Part shown: positions 1-7,793 of the stretch, in pieces
Layout: every line of letters starts with the position of its first letter
Position numbering within the stretch: position 1 is the stretch's first letter
Assembly (NCBI GenBank): GCA_028871795.1
Contig: JAGWMG010000005.1
Span: 124,001-188,000 of the forward strand
DNA from: Alphaproteobacteria bacterium
Lineage (GTDB): Bacteria > Pseudomonadota > Alphaproteobacteria > Micropepsales > Micropepsaceae
Length of the DNA: 64,000 nucleotides
Direction of reading: 5' to 3'
Notes under the pieces: generated by a model
Databases searched by the model: none
Told to the model about the DNA's origin: nothing
The model's input: only the letters and a program-made list of their open reading frames with translations
Made by a program: the position numbers and the translations under genes

Positions 1-302
1 TGATCTTGTCTGACGTTATCGACGATAATCGTGCGCTGTGTTTCTTTCCACTCGCGCATCCTCTGATTGACAGTTTCGACCAGTCGTTTGTTGTGTCCAA
101 TATCGGCGGACAGTTTTTCAATTTTTTCAGAAAGTTCGTATTCCGCGATGTACCCGGAGATGCGGCTGGCCAGCGTCAACACGACAATAAAGACAAACAG
201 ATGGCCGAAAGGCCCTGGAATGGACGAAGGCGCAACATCGGAGATCCCGACCAGGACCGCAATGATTAGCCCAATGAGATCGGCGATTTGTGAGTTTTTC
301 AT
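1..302 (-). CDS. Hypothetical membrane protein with coiled coil (partial, C-terminus off the left edge)
   Basis: The reverse strand reads open from an ATG at 302 to the window edge, giving 100 residues without a stop. The protein begins MKNSQIADLIGL. Two hydrophobic segments, at about residues 6-22 and 32-50, look like a short membrane hairpin. A charged heptad-like stretch follows (ELSEKIEKLSADIG and on to about residue 90), which suggests a coiled coil outside the bilayer. Upstream of the ATG lies a G-rich tract (GGGGG) that could serve as a weak ribosome binding site. No family is recognised and the C-terminus is not visible. The amino-acid pattern is what supports a real gene; the antisense frames over it look like noise. 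Confidence 0.65.
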   Translation of the reverse strand, partial: MKNSQIADLIGLIIAVLVGISDVAPSSIPGPFGHLFVFIVVLTLASRISGYIAEYELSEKIEKLSADIGHNKRLVETVNQRMREWKETQRTIIVDNVRQD

Positions 303-860
303 TGTGCCCCCAACAGCACTATACAGCCACACATGTTCCACGGAAAATATATTATACGGGACTGTTGATTACGGGGTGCCGGCAAATTCCACTCACAAGC
401 GGGCATCAAAAGGTCGTCCAGTACCAAATCTATCCGTACACGGATAATATCGCGGATGATAATGCCTCCCATTTGCTAACATTAAATCTGCGCCATACCC
501 CTTGAACCGCGGTTTTGCGTTCCCCATTTGTCTCAAGTGAGCATATTGGGAAAACGCAACCGAGGCAGGTTCAAGGTCACCATCCGAAACTGACGCGAGA
601 CCATACAGGGCTGGGGGCGACATCGCGCGCAACCGACACGAAGCCAAGCCGATAACTCCCGCGCAAGCGGTCGATGCGAAGGCCGGCCTCGTAAACCCCG
701 AGGGATAGCAAAGGTGCTTGCGGTTTTCGCCCGGCGGATTCCACTCGCCTGCCGTAGCTTCGAGCCGAAGGCGGGTTTGCCGGGCGTACAGCCAAGAACA
801 AGAGCTGGGCGCTCGCGCATTGCCCGCCTTTTGGCGTGTGAAGGGCGAAGGCTGACCCGC
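303..860. other. Intergenic region without a supported gene
   Basis: These 558 bases lie between the start of the leftward partial membrane protein and the end of zwf. The left part is A/T-richer and probably holds the promoter of the partial gene. It contains the 77-bp imperfect inverted repeat at 500-576. Short open frames cross it on both strands, but none has a convincing ribosome binding site or protein-like composition. Confidence 0.5.
500..576. repeat. 77-bp imperfect inverted repeat
   Basis: The ends are perfect 9-bp complements, CCTTGAACC at 500-508 and GGTTCAAGG at 568-576. Inside them, GCGGTTTTGCGTT-CCCA on the left pairs, with small bulges, with TGGG-AAAACGCAACCG on the right. 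The whole can fold into one long hairpin with a loop around CATTTGTCTCAAGTGAGC. There is no T-run, so it is not a classical terminator. It could be a dispersed palindromic element, a structured RNA or a processing site at the 3' side of zwf. Confidence 0.55.
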
Positions 861-2303
861 CTACTCGTACCAGGAATGTCCGTTGCGCTCGGTGAGCGCG
901 AAGGCGGCCGACGGTCCCCACGTCCCCGCGGTGTACGGCGCGGGCTTGATGTCGCGCTCGCTCCAGCCGTGGACGATGGCGTCGATCCATTTCCACGCCG
1001 CCTCCACTTCGTCGCGGCGCACGAACAGGATGCGGTTGCCTTCCAGCGCTTCGAGAAACAGCCGTTCGTAGGCGATGCGCCGGCGCACGCGCTTGAAGGC
1101 GTCGCTCAGGCTGAGGTCGAGCGGCAGCGGCTTCAGCCGCATCCCGCCGCGGTCCAGGCTCGGCGTCTTGTTCATCAGTTGCAGCGAGATTTCCTCTTCC
1201 GGCTGCAGGCGGATGGTCAGCCGGTTGGCGATCAGATCGTGGTGCGGAAAGATGGAATGGGGCACCGCGCGGAACTGCACGACGATCTGCGTGTTGCGCA
1301 CCGGCAGGCGCTTGCCCGTGCGCAGATAGAACGGCACGCCCGCCCAGCGCCAGTTGTCGATATGGGCGGCAACCGCCACGAAGGTCTCGGTGTCGCTGGC
1401 GGCCCCGCCGTTCTCCTCGCTGTAGCCGGGCACCCTGCCTTCGCCGGAAAATCCTTTGCGGTACTGGCCGCGCACGGTCTGGCGCTCCACGTCGCTGCCG
1501 GCGATGCGGCGCAGCGAGCGCAGCACCTTCACCTTCTCGTCGCGCACCGAGTCGGGATCGAGGCTCGCCGGCGGCTCCATCGCCACCAGGCAGAGCAGCT
1601 GCAGCAGGTGGTTCTGCACGACGTCGCGCAGCGCGCCGTAGGAATTGTAATAGGACCAGCGCCGTTCCACGCCGATGGTCTCGGCAACGGTGATCTGCAC
1701 CTGCTCGATGGAAACCTTGTTCCACAAGGGCTCGAAGAAGGTGTTGGCGAAGCGCAGCGCGATCAGGTTCTGCACCGTCTCCTTGCCGAGATAATGATCG
1801 ACCCGGTAGATGCGGTCCTCGCTGAAAGCCTCCGCCAGCGCATTTTCGATGCGGCAGCAGGAGGCCAGATCGTGGCCGATCGGCTTTTCGATGGCGATGC
1901 GCGCGTCCTTGTGGGCGAGCCCGGCCGCCTTCAGGTTGCGGGCGATGACGCCGAAGTAGTCGGGCGAGGTGGACAGATAGAAGACGCATTCGCCGGCGCC
2001 CAGAATCTGGGCTAGCGGCGCGTAGTCCTTGGCCGCTTCCAGATCGCCCTTGACGTAGCGCAGGCGGGCGGCAAACCGCTTCCAGGCGTCCTCGGCGAAT
2101 TCTTCGCTGGCCCGCTCCGCAGCGGAGCTGCGCACCTGGGCGATGAAATCGGCCTCGCTCAATTCGGTGTGCGAGAAGCCGATGATCGCGAGTTCTGCCG
2201 GCAAATGTCCTTCGGCATCGAGGAAATAGAGCGAGGGAAACAGCATTTTCAGGGCCAGGTCGCCCGTCGCTCCGAAGATCGCAACCGCCTTTTTGTCCGC
2301 CAT
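861..2303 (-). CDS. zwf: Glucose-6-phosphate 1-dehydrogenase
   Basis: This cytosolic enzyme oxidises glucose 6-phosphate to 6-phosphogluconolactone with NAD(P)+, the entry step of the Entner-Doudoroff and oxidative pentose phosphate routes. The 480-residue length fits the family. The N-terminal nucleotide-binding motif GATGDLA is at residues 11-17, an EKP motif at 139-141, and the substrate and catalytic signature DHYLGKE at 169-175. The GATGDLALKML stretch differs slightly from the usual GATGDLAKRKL. It is not followed by pgl or edd as in many genomes. It is transcribed leftward, 134 bp after the MFS gene, with a long GC-rich hairpin between them, so it probably has its own promoter. Confidence 0.95.
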   Translation of the reverse strand: MADKKAVAIFGATGDLALKMLFPSLYFLDAEGHLPAELAIIGFSHTELSEADFIAQVRSSAAERASEEFAEDAWKRFAARLRYVKGDLEAAKDYAPLAQILGAGECVFYLSTSPDYFGVIARNLKAAGLAHKDARIAIEKPIGHDLASCCRIENALAEAFSEDRIYRVDHYLGKETVQNLIALRFANTFFEPLWNKVSIEQVQITVAETIGVERRWSYYNSYGALRDVVQNHLLQLLCLVAMEPPASLDPDSVRDEKVKVLRSLRRIAGSDVERQTVRGQYRKGFSGEGRVPGYSEENGGAASDTETFVAVAAHIDNWRWAGVPFYLRTGKRLPVRNTQIVVQFRAVPHSIFPHHDLIANRLTIRLQPEEEISLQLMNKTPSLDRGGMRLKPLPLDLSLSDAFKRVRRRIAYERLFLEALEGNRILFVRRDEVEAAWKWIDAIVHGWSERDIKPAPYTAGTWGPSAAFALTERNGHSWYE

Positions 2304-2384
2304 CCGTTGTTCCCGCAGCTTGTGCGCCGGACAAGCCGGCGCATCCTAGCGACAAGCCTACGCGAATCTGCTCCGAAAGTGATA

Positions 2385-2414
2385 GGGCCCGCACTCGATT
2401 TCGAGTCCGGGCCC
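2385..2414 (-). terminator. Near-perfect 30-bp hairpin between the MFS gene and zwf
   Basis: GGGCCCG at 2385-2391 pairs with CGGGCCC at 2408-2414, and ACTCGA at 2393-2398 pairs with TCGAGT at 2401-2406 around a TT loop; the only mismatch is C/C. It lies 23 bp past the stop of the leftward MFS gene, where a terminator is expected, but no clear U-run follows on that strand. Termination is therefore inferred. Confidence 0.5.
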
Positions 2415-2437
2415 CCGTCGGCGTGCGGCGGCCGCGT

Positions 2438-3757
2438 TCAGGACAGTTTGGCGGGCGCCAGCCTCGGCGTGATGGAGTGGATCACCAGCAAGGCGGCCAG
2501 ATACATCGTGCCCGCCGCGATGAAGATCGGCACGTAGGTGCCCATGTACTGGAGCACCAGACCGGTCAGGAAGGCCATCAACATGCCGCCGACGGCGCCC
2601 GCCGTGCCGCCGATGCCGGACACCGAGCCCACGGCCGCCTTCGGGAACAGGTCCGAGGGAAGGGTGTAGAGGTTGGCGGAGAATGCCTGGTGCGCGGCCG
2701 TGGCCAATCCGACGATGGCGACCGCAAGCCACATATTGGCGGCGTATTGCGCAAACATCACCGGCATGACGGCGAACGCGCACAGCAGCATCGTCAGCTT
2801 GCGCGCCACATTCACGCTTGCTCCCCGCTTGATCAGCGTCGACGACATCCAGCCGCCGGCGATGCTGCCGAGGTCGGAGAGGATGTAGATGACGATGATC
2901 GGCGGCCCGAACGTCCTGATGTCCAGCCCGTACTCCTTGACGAAGAATGGCGGCAGCCAGAACAGGTAGAACCACCAGATCGGGTCGGTCATAAACTTGG
3001 CGAGCGCAAAGGCCCAGGTTTCCTTCACGAAGATCAGCTTGAGCCACGGCACGGGTTTCTCGGGCGCCGGCTTGTCGCTTTCGATGTAGGCGAGTTCCGC
3101 GGGCGAGACTCTCTTGTGTTCCGCCGGCCGGCGATAGACGGCGATCCACAGGATCAGCCAGATCAGGCTCAGGCTGCCGGTGGCCACGAACGCCATGCGC
3201 CAGCCGAAGGTCAGCGTGATGATGGGGACGATCAGCGGCGTCAGAATCGCACCGATGTTCGAGCCGGCGTTGAAGACGCCGTTGGCCAGGGCGCGTTCGC
3301 GCTGCGGAAACCACTCCGCCACGGCTTTGAGTGCGGCGGGGAAGTTGCCGGACTGGCCCAGACCGAGGGCGAAGAGCATGACGGAGAAGCCCGCCAGCGA
3401 ACTGACGAAGGCGCACGCCACATGGGCGCAGGTCCAGATCACGACGGCGATGGAATAGCCGAGCCGCGCGCCGAGTTTGTCGATCAAGCGGCCGAACAGT
3501 ACATAGCCGATCGCGTAAGCCGTCTGGAAAAAGAGGATGATGTTGGCGTAGTCGAGTTCGGTCCAGCCGTATTCGCGAGAGAGCACCGGCTTGAGAACGG
3601 CGATGGTCTGGCGGTCGACGTAATTGAGCGTCGTCGCGAAGAAGAGGAAGGCGCAGATTATCCAGCGGTACCAGCCGATGCGCGGTGCGGGGGTTGCGAA
3701 GATACCCGCCGTGCCCGTGGGTGAGACGCCGCCGCGCCCGTCGTCCTTCATGGTCAT
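2438..3757 (-). CDS. MFS transporter, hexuronate/sugar-acid (ACS) type
   Basis: This inner-membrane permease has 439 residues and about 12 predicted membrane segments, beginning after a 30-residue cytoplasmic tail (WIICAFLFFATTLNYVDRQTI). The NYVDRQTI motif in helix 1 and the GLGQSGNFPAALKAVAEWFP stretch are typical of the anion:cation symporter family, whose best-known members are the ExuT hexuronate and GudP glucarate carriers. The start ATG follows a GGGAGC ribosome binding site. The upstream neighbour is a 2-keto-4-pentenoate-hydratase-like enzyme and the downstream one is zwf, which suggests uptake of a sugar acid. The exact substrate cannot be read from sequence, so I give no symbol. 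Confidence 0.85.
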   Translation of the reverse strand: MTMKDDGRGGVSPTGTAGIFATPAPRIGWYRWIICAFLFFATTLNYVDRQTIAVLKPVLSREYGWTELDYANIILFFQTAYAIGYVLFGRLIDKLGARLGYSIAVVIWTCAHVACAFVSSLAGFSVMLFALGLGQSGNFPAALKAVAEWFPQRERALANGVFNAGSNIGAILTPLIVPIITLTFGWRMAFVATGSLSLIWLILWIAVYRRPAEHKRVSPAELAYIESDKPAPEKPVPWLKLIFVKETWAFALAKFMTDPIWWFYLFWLPPFFVKEYGLDIRTFGPPIIVIYILSDLGSIAGGWMSSTLIKRGASVNVARKLTMLLCAFAVMPVMFAQYAANMWLAVAIVGLATAAHQAFSANLYTLPSDLFPKAAVGSVSGIGGTAGAVGGMLMAFLTGLVLQYMGTYVPIFIAAGTMYLAALLVIHSITPRLAPAKLS

Positions 3758-3776
3758 TTCACTGCTCCCTGTACGG

Positions 3777-3795
3777 GCGCCCCTTCGAGGGGCGC
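3777..3795. other. Short hairpin in the hydratase-MFS spacer
   Basis: GCGCCCCT at 3777-3784 pairs with AGGGGCGC at 3788-3795 around a three-base loop (TCG). It sits between the stop of the hydratase gene and the start of the MFS gene, both read leftward. It could be a weak intercistronic terminator, an mRNA stabiliser or part of the MFS leader. No U-tract is seen. Confidence 0.45.
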
Positions 3796-3826
3796 TCCTG
3801 ATTTGTAGGCGCGGATGCGCTGCGGT

Positions 3827-4660
3827 TTACGGCTTTTGCGGAGCGCGCGCGGTCGCCAAGCCGTGGATGGTGGCGATGCCCTTGAATTCGACCCGCACCT
3901 TCTGGCCTAAGACAATGTCATGGATGCCCGTTGCCGCGCCCGTGGAGATCAGCATTCCTGCCTTCAGCGGCCGGCCCCTCCCGGCACAGTGTTCCGCGAC
4001 GAACTGCAAGGCACCGAGCGGGCCTCCTAAAACATTGGCGGCGGCGCCTTGGCCCACCGATTTTCCTTGGATGAAGGTCTCGCAGGTCAGAGCGGCGGAC
4101 GAACGGTCGCGCCAGCCGGGAACTTCGGGGCCGAGGATCAGTCCGGCGTTGTTGCCGAAGTCCGAAACGACGACGGTGGGGCCAAGATTGTTGATGGCGG
4201 CGAGCGGACTGCCGGCGGTCTCGATGCCGACGAACATGCGTCCGGCAATGGCGGCGGCGTCGTTCAACGACCAGCGCAGTTGTCCGGCCGGCGCGTCCTT
4301 GGCGATCTCGTAGATATATTCCGCTTCGACGGCGGCGAACCCGCCGACGAAGACGCCGAACTCGACGGTCTTATCCTTCGCCGCAGTAAGCACCTCGCGC
4401 CGGAAGATAGGGCCCGCCAGCCGCGCCTGACCCAGTCTTTGTTCGTAAGCGGGCGGAATGCGGCCGATTTTCCAGCCGGCAATCGCGTCGGGCCACAGCG
4501 CGATGGCAGCTTCCTGGCACTCGTAAGCGCTCGCCAGATCCGGCGGGATCGGCCCGGGATAGTCGTCCAGGGCCGTTGCGTTCAAGCGTGCCGCGGCGAA
4601 GCGCTGCGCGATTCTGTTCGCAGGTGCAAAACGCACCGGATCGACCGCTTCCATGGACAC
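3827..4660 (-). CDS. 2-keto-4-pentenoate hydratase family protein (FAH superfamily)
   Basis: The 277-residue protein resembles the MhpD/2-oxopent-4-enoate hydratase branch of the fumarylacetoacetate hydrolase superfamily, which hydrates or cleaves 2-keto acids using a divalent metal. The central FGVFVGGFAAVEAEYIYEI stretch carries the acidic metal-binding residues of the fold. The C-terminal half contains NVLGGPLGALQFVAEH and the AGMLISTGAATGIHDI segment typical of these hydratases. I chose the GTG at 4660 because GGAGG lies five bases upstream; the ATG six bases further in is less well spaced. Next to a hexuronate-type transporter, a role in sugar-acid rather than aromatic degradation is plausible but only inferred. 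Confidence 0.8.
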   Translation of the reverse strand: MSMEAVDPVRFAPANRIAQRFAAARLNATALDDYPGPIPPDLASAYECQEAAIALWPDAIAGWKIGRIPPAYEQRLGQARLAGPIFRREVLTAAKDKTVEFGVFVGGFAAVEAEYIYEIAKDAPAGQLRWSLNDAAAIAGRMFVGIETAGSPLAAINNLGPTVVVSDFGNNAGLILGPEVPGWRDRSSAALTCETFIQGKSVGQGAAANVLGGPLGALQFVAEHCAGRGRPLKAGMLISTGAATGIHDIVLGQKVRVEFKGIATIHGLATARAPQKP

Positions 4661-5070
4661 CCCAACCTCCGCCTCTGTATCCCCGGCAACATCGGAACCT
4701 CGTGTCTAAAGGAAACCGGTGTCATTTTCAATCGATACGAACGGAAAAGTCCCAGGATTGGGGGGATGAACCTGCCGCCGGGCGGTTCCGTTATTAAGCA
4801 TCCGGAGAATGCGGGAAGAGACGACTTTGCGCGGATTTTCCACCGCCTTGAACATCATCCTTCGCGCCACCCAGCCGGCGGTATCGGCCGGTGCTGCGGC
4901 GACGCGACACTCCGTCCGGCACAAAGCGGTGCGCCGGCCGATCCTGATGCTTGGCCGCTGCACCACCTCGCCCGCCAAAATCGTCGCGATGAAAACGCCG
5001 CCACCGTGGGCGCCTCACGCCCCGTTTGCTTTTGCGCTAGGATGCGCGCCGCTGCGGGGGAAAGGCGCAT
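4661..5070. other. Divergent intergenic region without a supported gene
   Basis: These 410 bases separate the leftward hydratase gene from the rightward YwaF-like gene, so both promoters should lie here. Several open frames cross it on both strands but have no family signature, and their starts lack good ribosome binding sites. No clear inverted repeat or consensus promoter stood out. Confidence 0.4.
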
Positions 5071-5772
5071 ATGCCGCATTACCAACCCTTCGTCCTTTTC
5101 GGGCGATCGCACGAGATCGTGCTGGCGCTCACCGTGATCGTGCCGCTGCTGCTCGCGCCCGTCGCGCGCGTCAGCCGTCCTTTTGCGCGGTTCGTCTGCC
5201 GGGTCTTCGCGCTCGCCATCTCCGGCATCTGGGTTGTCTGGTATGGCGTCGCCTATCGCAACGGCTGGCTGGATGTCGGCAACGCCCTGCCGATGGATTT
5301 GTGCAGCTGGGCCGCCGTCGCCACCGTCGCCACCCTGGTCCGCCCCAACCAGAAGACTTACGAGCTCGCTTATTTCTGGGCCCTGGCGGGAACATTGCAG
5401 GGTCTGCTGCGGCCCGGCATTCCTTACGATTTTCCCGAGTTCCGCTTCATCGACTTCTCGATCTTCCACGGCGGCATCATCGCCGCGGTGTTGTTTCTGA
5501 CCTGGGGCATGAAGATGCGCCCGTATCCGGCCTCGATACCGCGGATCGTCGCCTGGTCGCTCTTCTATATGGCAGTCGCCGGCGCCGTCGATTGGGGGCT
5601 GGGCGTCAATTACGGCTTCCTGCGCTCCAAGCCCATTTATCCCAGTGTGTACGATCTGATGCCGGCGTGGCCGTATTACCTCCCGGTGGTCGTCGTTCTT
5701 GGGGCGCTGTCGGCGCTGATCTACTACGCGCCCTTCTTCCTGGCGGATCAGTTGCGGCGTTGGCGGAAATGA
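5071..5772 (+). CDS. YwaF-like (TIGR02206-type) integral membrane protein
   Basis: The 233-residue protein is almost entirely hydrophobic, with about seven predicted membrane segments. The pattern LPMDLCSWAAV, then FWALAGTLQGLLRP, and a late NYGFLRSKP motif match the conserved YwaF/TIGR02206 membrane family of unknown function. The start ATG is preceded by GGGGGAAAGGCGCAT, which contains a usable GGAAAGG ribosome binding site. It appears monocistronic. Its stop codon overlaps the terminator that serves the opposite-strand microprotein gene. No activity can be assigned. Confidence 0.8.
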   Translation: MPHYQPFVLFGRSHEIVLALTVIVPLLLAPVARVSRPFARFVCRVFALAISGIWVVWYGVAYRNGWLDVGNALPMDLCSWAAVATVATLVRPNQKTYELAYFWALAGTLQGLLRPGIPYDFPEFRFIDFSIFHGGIIAAVLFLTWGMKMRPYPASIPRIVAWSLFYMAVAGAVDWGLGVNYGFLRSKPIYPSVYDLMPAWPYYLPVVVVLGALSALIYYAPFFLADQLRRWRK

Positions 5773-5801
5773 AAAAGGCCGACAGCGGCGCCACCGGCCT
5801 T
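5772..5801 (-). terminator. Rho-independent terminator of the microprotein gene
   Basis: Read leftward, CCGGCCTT-type arms (AAGGCCG at 5795-5801 and CGGCCTT at 5775-5781 on the reverse strand) enclose a short GC-rich loop and are followed directly by TTTTT (5772-5776). That is the canonical shape for transcription coming from the 5829-5906 gene. It overlaps the stop codon of the rightward YwaF-like gene, where on that strand it would lack the T-run. Confidence 0.75.
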
Positions 5802-5828
5802 CCCCGATAATCTTCACGGTGGCGCCGT

Positions 5829-5906
5829 TCAAAAAACGCCGATGACCACCGCCCCCAGGAACAAGAACACCAAAGCGACCGTCATGAGCTGTAACTCACG
5901 TGCCAA
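5829..5906 (-). CDS. Predicted 25-residue single-pass membrane microprotein
   Basis: The reverse strand encodes 25 residues from a TTG start at 5906 to TGA at 5829. It begins MARELQLM and continues with the uninterrupted hydrophobic segment TVALVFLFLGAVVIGVF, long enough for one membrane span. A strong ribosome binding site, AGGGAGGAG, lies about five bases upstream of the TTG. An internal ATG at residue 8 has no such site. A rho-independent terminator follows 28 bp after the stop, and the upstream region is A/T-rich, so this looks like an independent transcription unit. Small single-helix proteins of this kind often join oxidases or transporters, but nothing here shows a partner. Confidence 0.6.
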   Translation of the reverse strand: MARELQLMTVALVFLFLGAVVIGVF

Positions 5907-6300
5907 GGGCTCCTCCCTGATTTGCCGACGGCTGCAAGTTTCGACTGGGACTCACGCCGCGTCAAGCCAGCGTCCTCTTTATGAATATTTATATCATGTA
6001 TTACAATGGCTTAAGTAAAAATCTCAGGATGGGACGGCTCTGTTATGGCGCAAGTTTATTTCTATAGTGAAACATAGTTCGCCACGAAATTACCTTCCCC
6101 TGACAGTCGAAAGTGCGCCCCGAGGTCTCCGGACTCAGGTCCGCGAGGCGGCCGCGAAGCCCGCCTGCGCTTGCCTCGGGCGGTGTACTGCCGGACGAAT
6201 TCCAGGCCGCTGCCGCGATTGGCGCCCGTCGCCGGAATAGCGGCCACGGTGCATCTCCATCGGTTGTAATTCCATCAAGTTTGCCGTTTAGGTTCGGCCG
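5907..6300. other. Intergenic region with an A/T-rich promoter-like stretch
   Basis: Bases 5975-6060 are markedly A/T-rich (ATGAATATTTATATCATG and nearby) in an otherwise GC-rich chromosome. They probably hold the promoter of the leftward microprotein and perhaps that of the rightward TerB/DnaJ gene. A 61-codon reverse frame at 6062-6247 crosses the right half, but I could not support it as a gene. Confidence 0.4.
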
Positions 6301-7014
6301 ATGTCTATCTGGGGCAAAATCGGCGGCGCAGCCGCGGGGATGCTGGTCGGCGGGCCCATCGGCGCGGCGGTCGGCATCGTGGCCGGCCATTTCCTGATCG
6401 ACCGCAGCCTCACCGGCGGCGACCCCGGCGTCGCCTTCACCATCGCGATGATCGCTCTCTCCGCCAAGATGGCCAAGGCGGACGGTATCGTCACCGACGA
6501 GGAGGTGGAAGCCTTCGACCGCATCTTCCGCGTGCCGCCGGAGGAACGCGCCAGCGTTCGCCGCTTCTTCAATCTGGCGCGCCAGGACACCGCCGGCTAC
6601 GAGGCTTATGCCTCCCAGATCGCGCGCCTCTACGCGGGCAAGCCCGCCGTGCTGGAAGACATTCTCGACGGATTGTTCGAGATCGCCAAGGCGGACGGCG
6701 TGCTGCATCCCGGCGAGAACGCCTTCCTGGAGCGCGTCGCCGACATCTTCGGTTTCGCGCCGGGCGAGTATCGCCGCATTCGCGCCTCGCACTTCGCCCC
6801 CGATGCCGCCGATCCCTATGTCGTCCTGGGTGTGGCCTACGATGCCGGCGACGACGAGATCAAGCGCACCTATTACCGCCTCGTGCGCGAGAATCATCCC
6901 GACAGCCTGATCGCCCGCGGCGTGCCGCAGGAATTCATCCTGCTCGCCACCGACAAGCTGGCCGCCATCAACGGCGCCTACGAAAAAATCCTAACCGAAC
7001 GCGCCGGGCGTTGA
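6301..7014 (+). CDS. TerB-like/J-domain protein (DjlA-like co-chaperone)
   Basis: The 237-residue protein has a glycine-rich hydrophobic N-terminus (residues 8-33, likely a membrane anchor), a TerB-like helical domain at about 45-160 and a C-terminal J domain from about 170. The J domain shows DPYVVLGVAYDAGDDEIKRTYY and the diagnostic HPD tripeptide in RENHPDSLI. J domains stimulate Hsp70 (DnaK) ATPase, and the anchor-TerB-J order is that of DjlA-type proteins. It starts close upstream of the amidase gene (56 bp gap), so the two may be co-transcribed. Its client is unknown. Confidence 0.85.
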   Translation: MSIWGKIGGAAAGMLVGGPIGAAVGIVAGHFLIDRSLTGGDPGVAFTIAMIALSAKMAKADGIVTDEEVEAFDRIFRVPPEERASVRRFFNLARQDTAGYEAYASQIARLYAGKPAVLEDILDGLFEIAKADGVLHPGENAFLERVADIFGFAPGEYRRIRASHFAPDAADPYVVLGVAYDAGDDEIKRTYYRLVRENHPDSLIARGVPQEFILLATDKLAAINGAYEKILTERAGR

Positions 7015-7070
7015 GTTTCCATATTGGGCATATGGATTGAATCGATGCACAATGTCCGCCGTCACGCGAA

Positions 7071-7793
7071 TTGAACGCCATGGCCCTCAACATCGTCGAC
7101 CGCCCTTCGCCCAATCACGATGCGCGCGATGCCGCCATCGACATGCTGGTGCTGCACTACACCGGCATGAAGACGGCGGATGAGGCGCTGGCGCGGCTGT
7201 GCGATCCCGCGGCCAAGGTGTCCGCCCATTATACGATCGATCGCGACGGCTGCGTTTACGTCCATGTGCCGGAGGAGCGCCGTGCCTGGCACGCGGGCGC
7301 CTCGGTCTGGAAAGGTAAAAGCGGCGTCAACGCCTGCTCGATCGGCGTCGAGCTGGTCAATCCGGGCCACGAGTTCGGCTACATTCCGTTTGCGGACGAT
7401 CAGATCGCGTCCCTGACCGAGCTGGCGCAGGGCATCCTGGCGCGCCATGCCATACCGGCTCGCCGCGTGCTTGCCCATTCCGACGTCGCGCCCGGGCGCA
7501 AGACCGACCCCGGCGAACTGTTACCGTGGAAACGGCTCGCCGAAAACGGCATCGGGCTGTGGCCCGGAATTTCACCTCACCTTAGCGGGGAGGTCGATCC
7601 GCGGAACGCGGATCGGGTGGGGGGTGACTTCACCGGCAATCTCGCCCGTTTCGGTTACGGCGTTCCTCCCGCCGCCGATATTCCGCTCGAAACCGTCGTC
7701 GCCGCTTTCCAGCGCCATTTCCGCCCGTCACGCATCGACGGCGTGGCAGATGCCGAATGCGGCGCGATCCTCGCGGACTTGCTCGCCGGCTAG
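7071..7793 (+). CDS. AmpD/AmiD-type N-acetylmuramoyl-L-alanine amidase
   Basis: This amidase_2 family enzyme cleaves the bond between N-acetylmuramic acid and the stem peptide in peptidoglycan or recycled anhydro-muropeptides. The 240 residues carry the zinc-ligand motifs VLHYTGM (residue 26 on), AHYTIDRDG, and LAHSDVAPGRKTDPG, where His and Asp complete the site. There is no signal peptide, so a cytoplasmic recycling role is likely. A peptidoglycan-binding-like C-terminal region follows. Residues about 168-186 (SPHLSGEVDPRNADRVGGD) are encoded by a palindromic repeat and interrupt the segment linking the two parts. The stop codon coincides with the first bases of a second repeat. ATGs at 7071 and 7080 are both possible starts. 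Confidence 0.88.
   Translation: MNAMALNIVDRPSPNHDARDAAIDMLVLHYTGMKTADEALARLCDPAAKVSAHYTIDRDGCVYVHVPEERRAWHAGASVWKGKSGVNACSIGVELVNPGHEFGYIPFADDQIASLTELAQGILARHAIPARRVLAHSDVAPGRKTDPGELLPWKRLAENGIGLWPGISPHLSGEVDPRNADRVGGDFTGNLARFGYGVPPAADIPLETVVAAFQRHFRPSRIDGVADAECGAILADLLAG
7572..7627. repeat. In-frame palindromic element inside the amidase gene
   Basis: A perfect core, GATCCGCG at 7596-7603 and CGCGGATC at 7607-7614, encloses GAA. Outer arms TCACCTCACC (7572-7581) and GGTGGGGGGTGA (7616-7627) also pair. The core-and-arm layout resembles dispersed palindromic elements of alphaproteobacterial intergenic regions. Here it sits in a reading frame and is translated through without a stop, much like the Rickettsia palindromic elements. 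The repeat status is inferred from its form, since only one copy is seen. Confidence 0.6.

Noticed and set aside
577..2394. Long frames overlapping zwf in other frames on both strands
   Set aside because: They carry no family motif, while zwf shows its catalytic signature. The composition is that of shadow frames.
6062..6247. 61-codon leftward frame before the TerB/DnaJ gene, ending FVANYVSL
   Set aside because: The ending looks vaguely like known short hypothetical proteins, but there is no ribosome binding site and the rest is Arg-rich. It could be a remnant, but I cannot support it.
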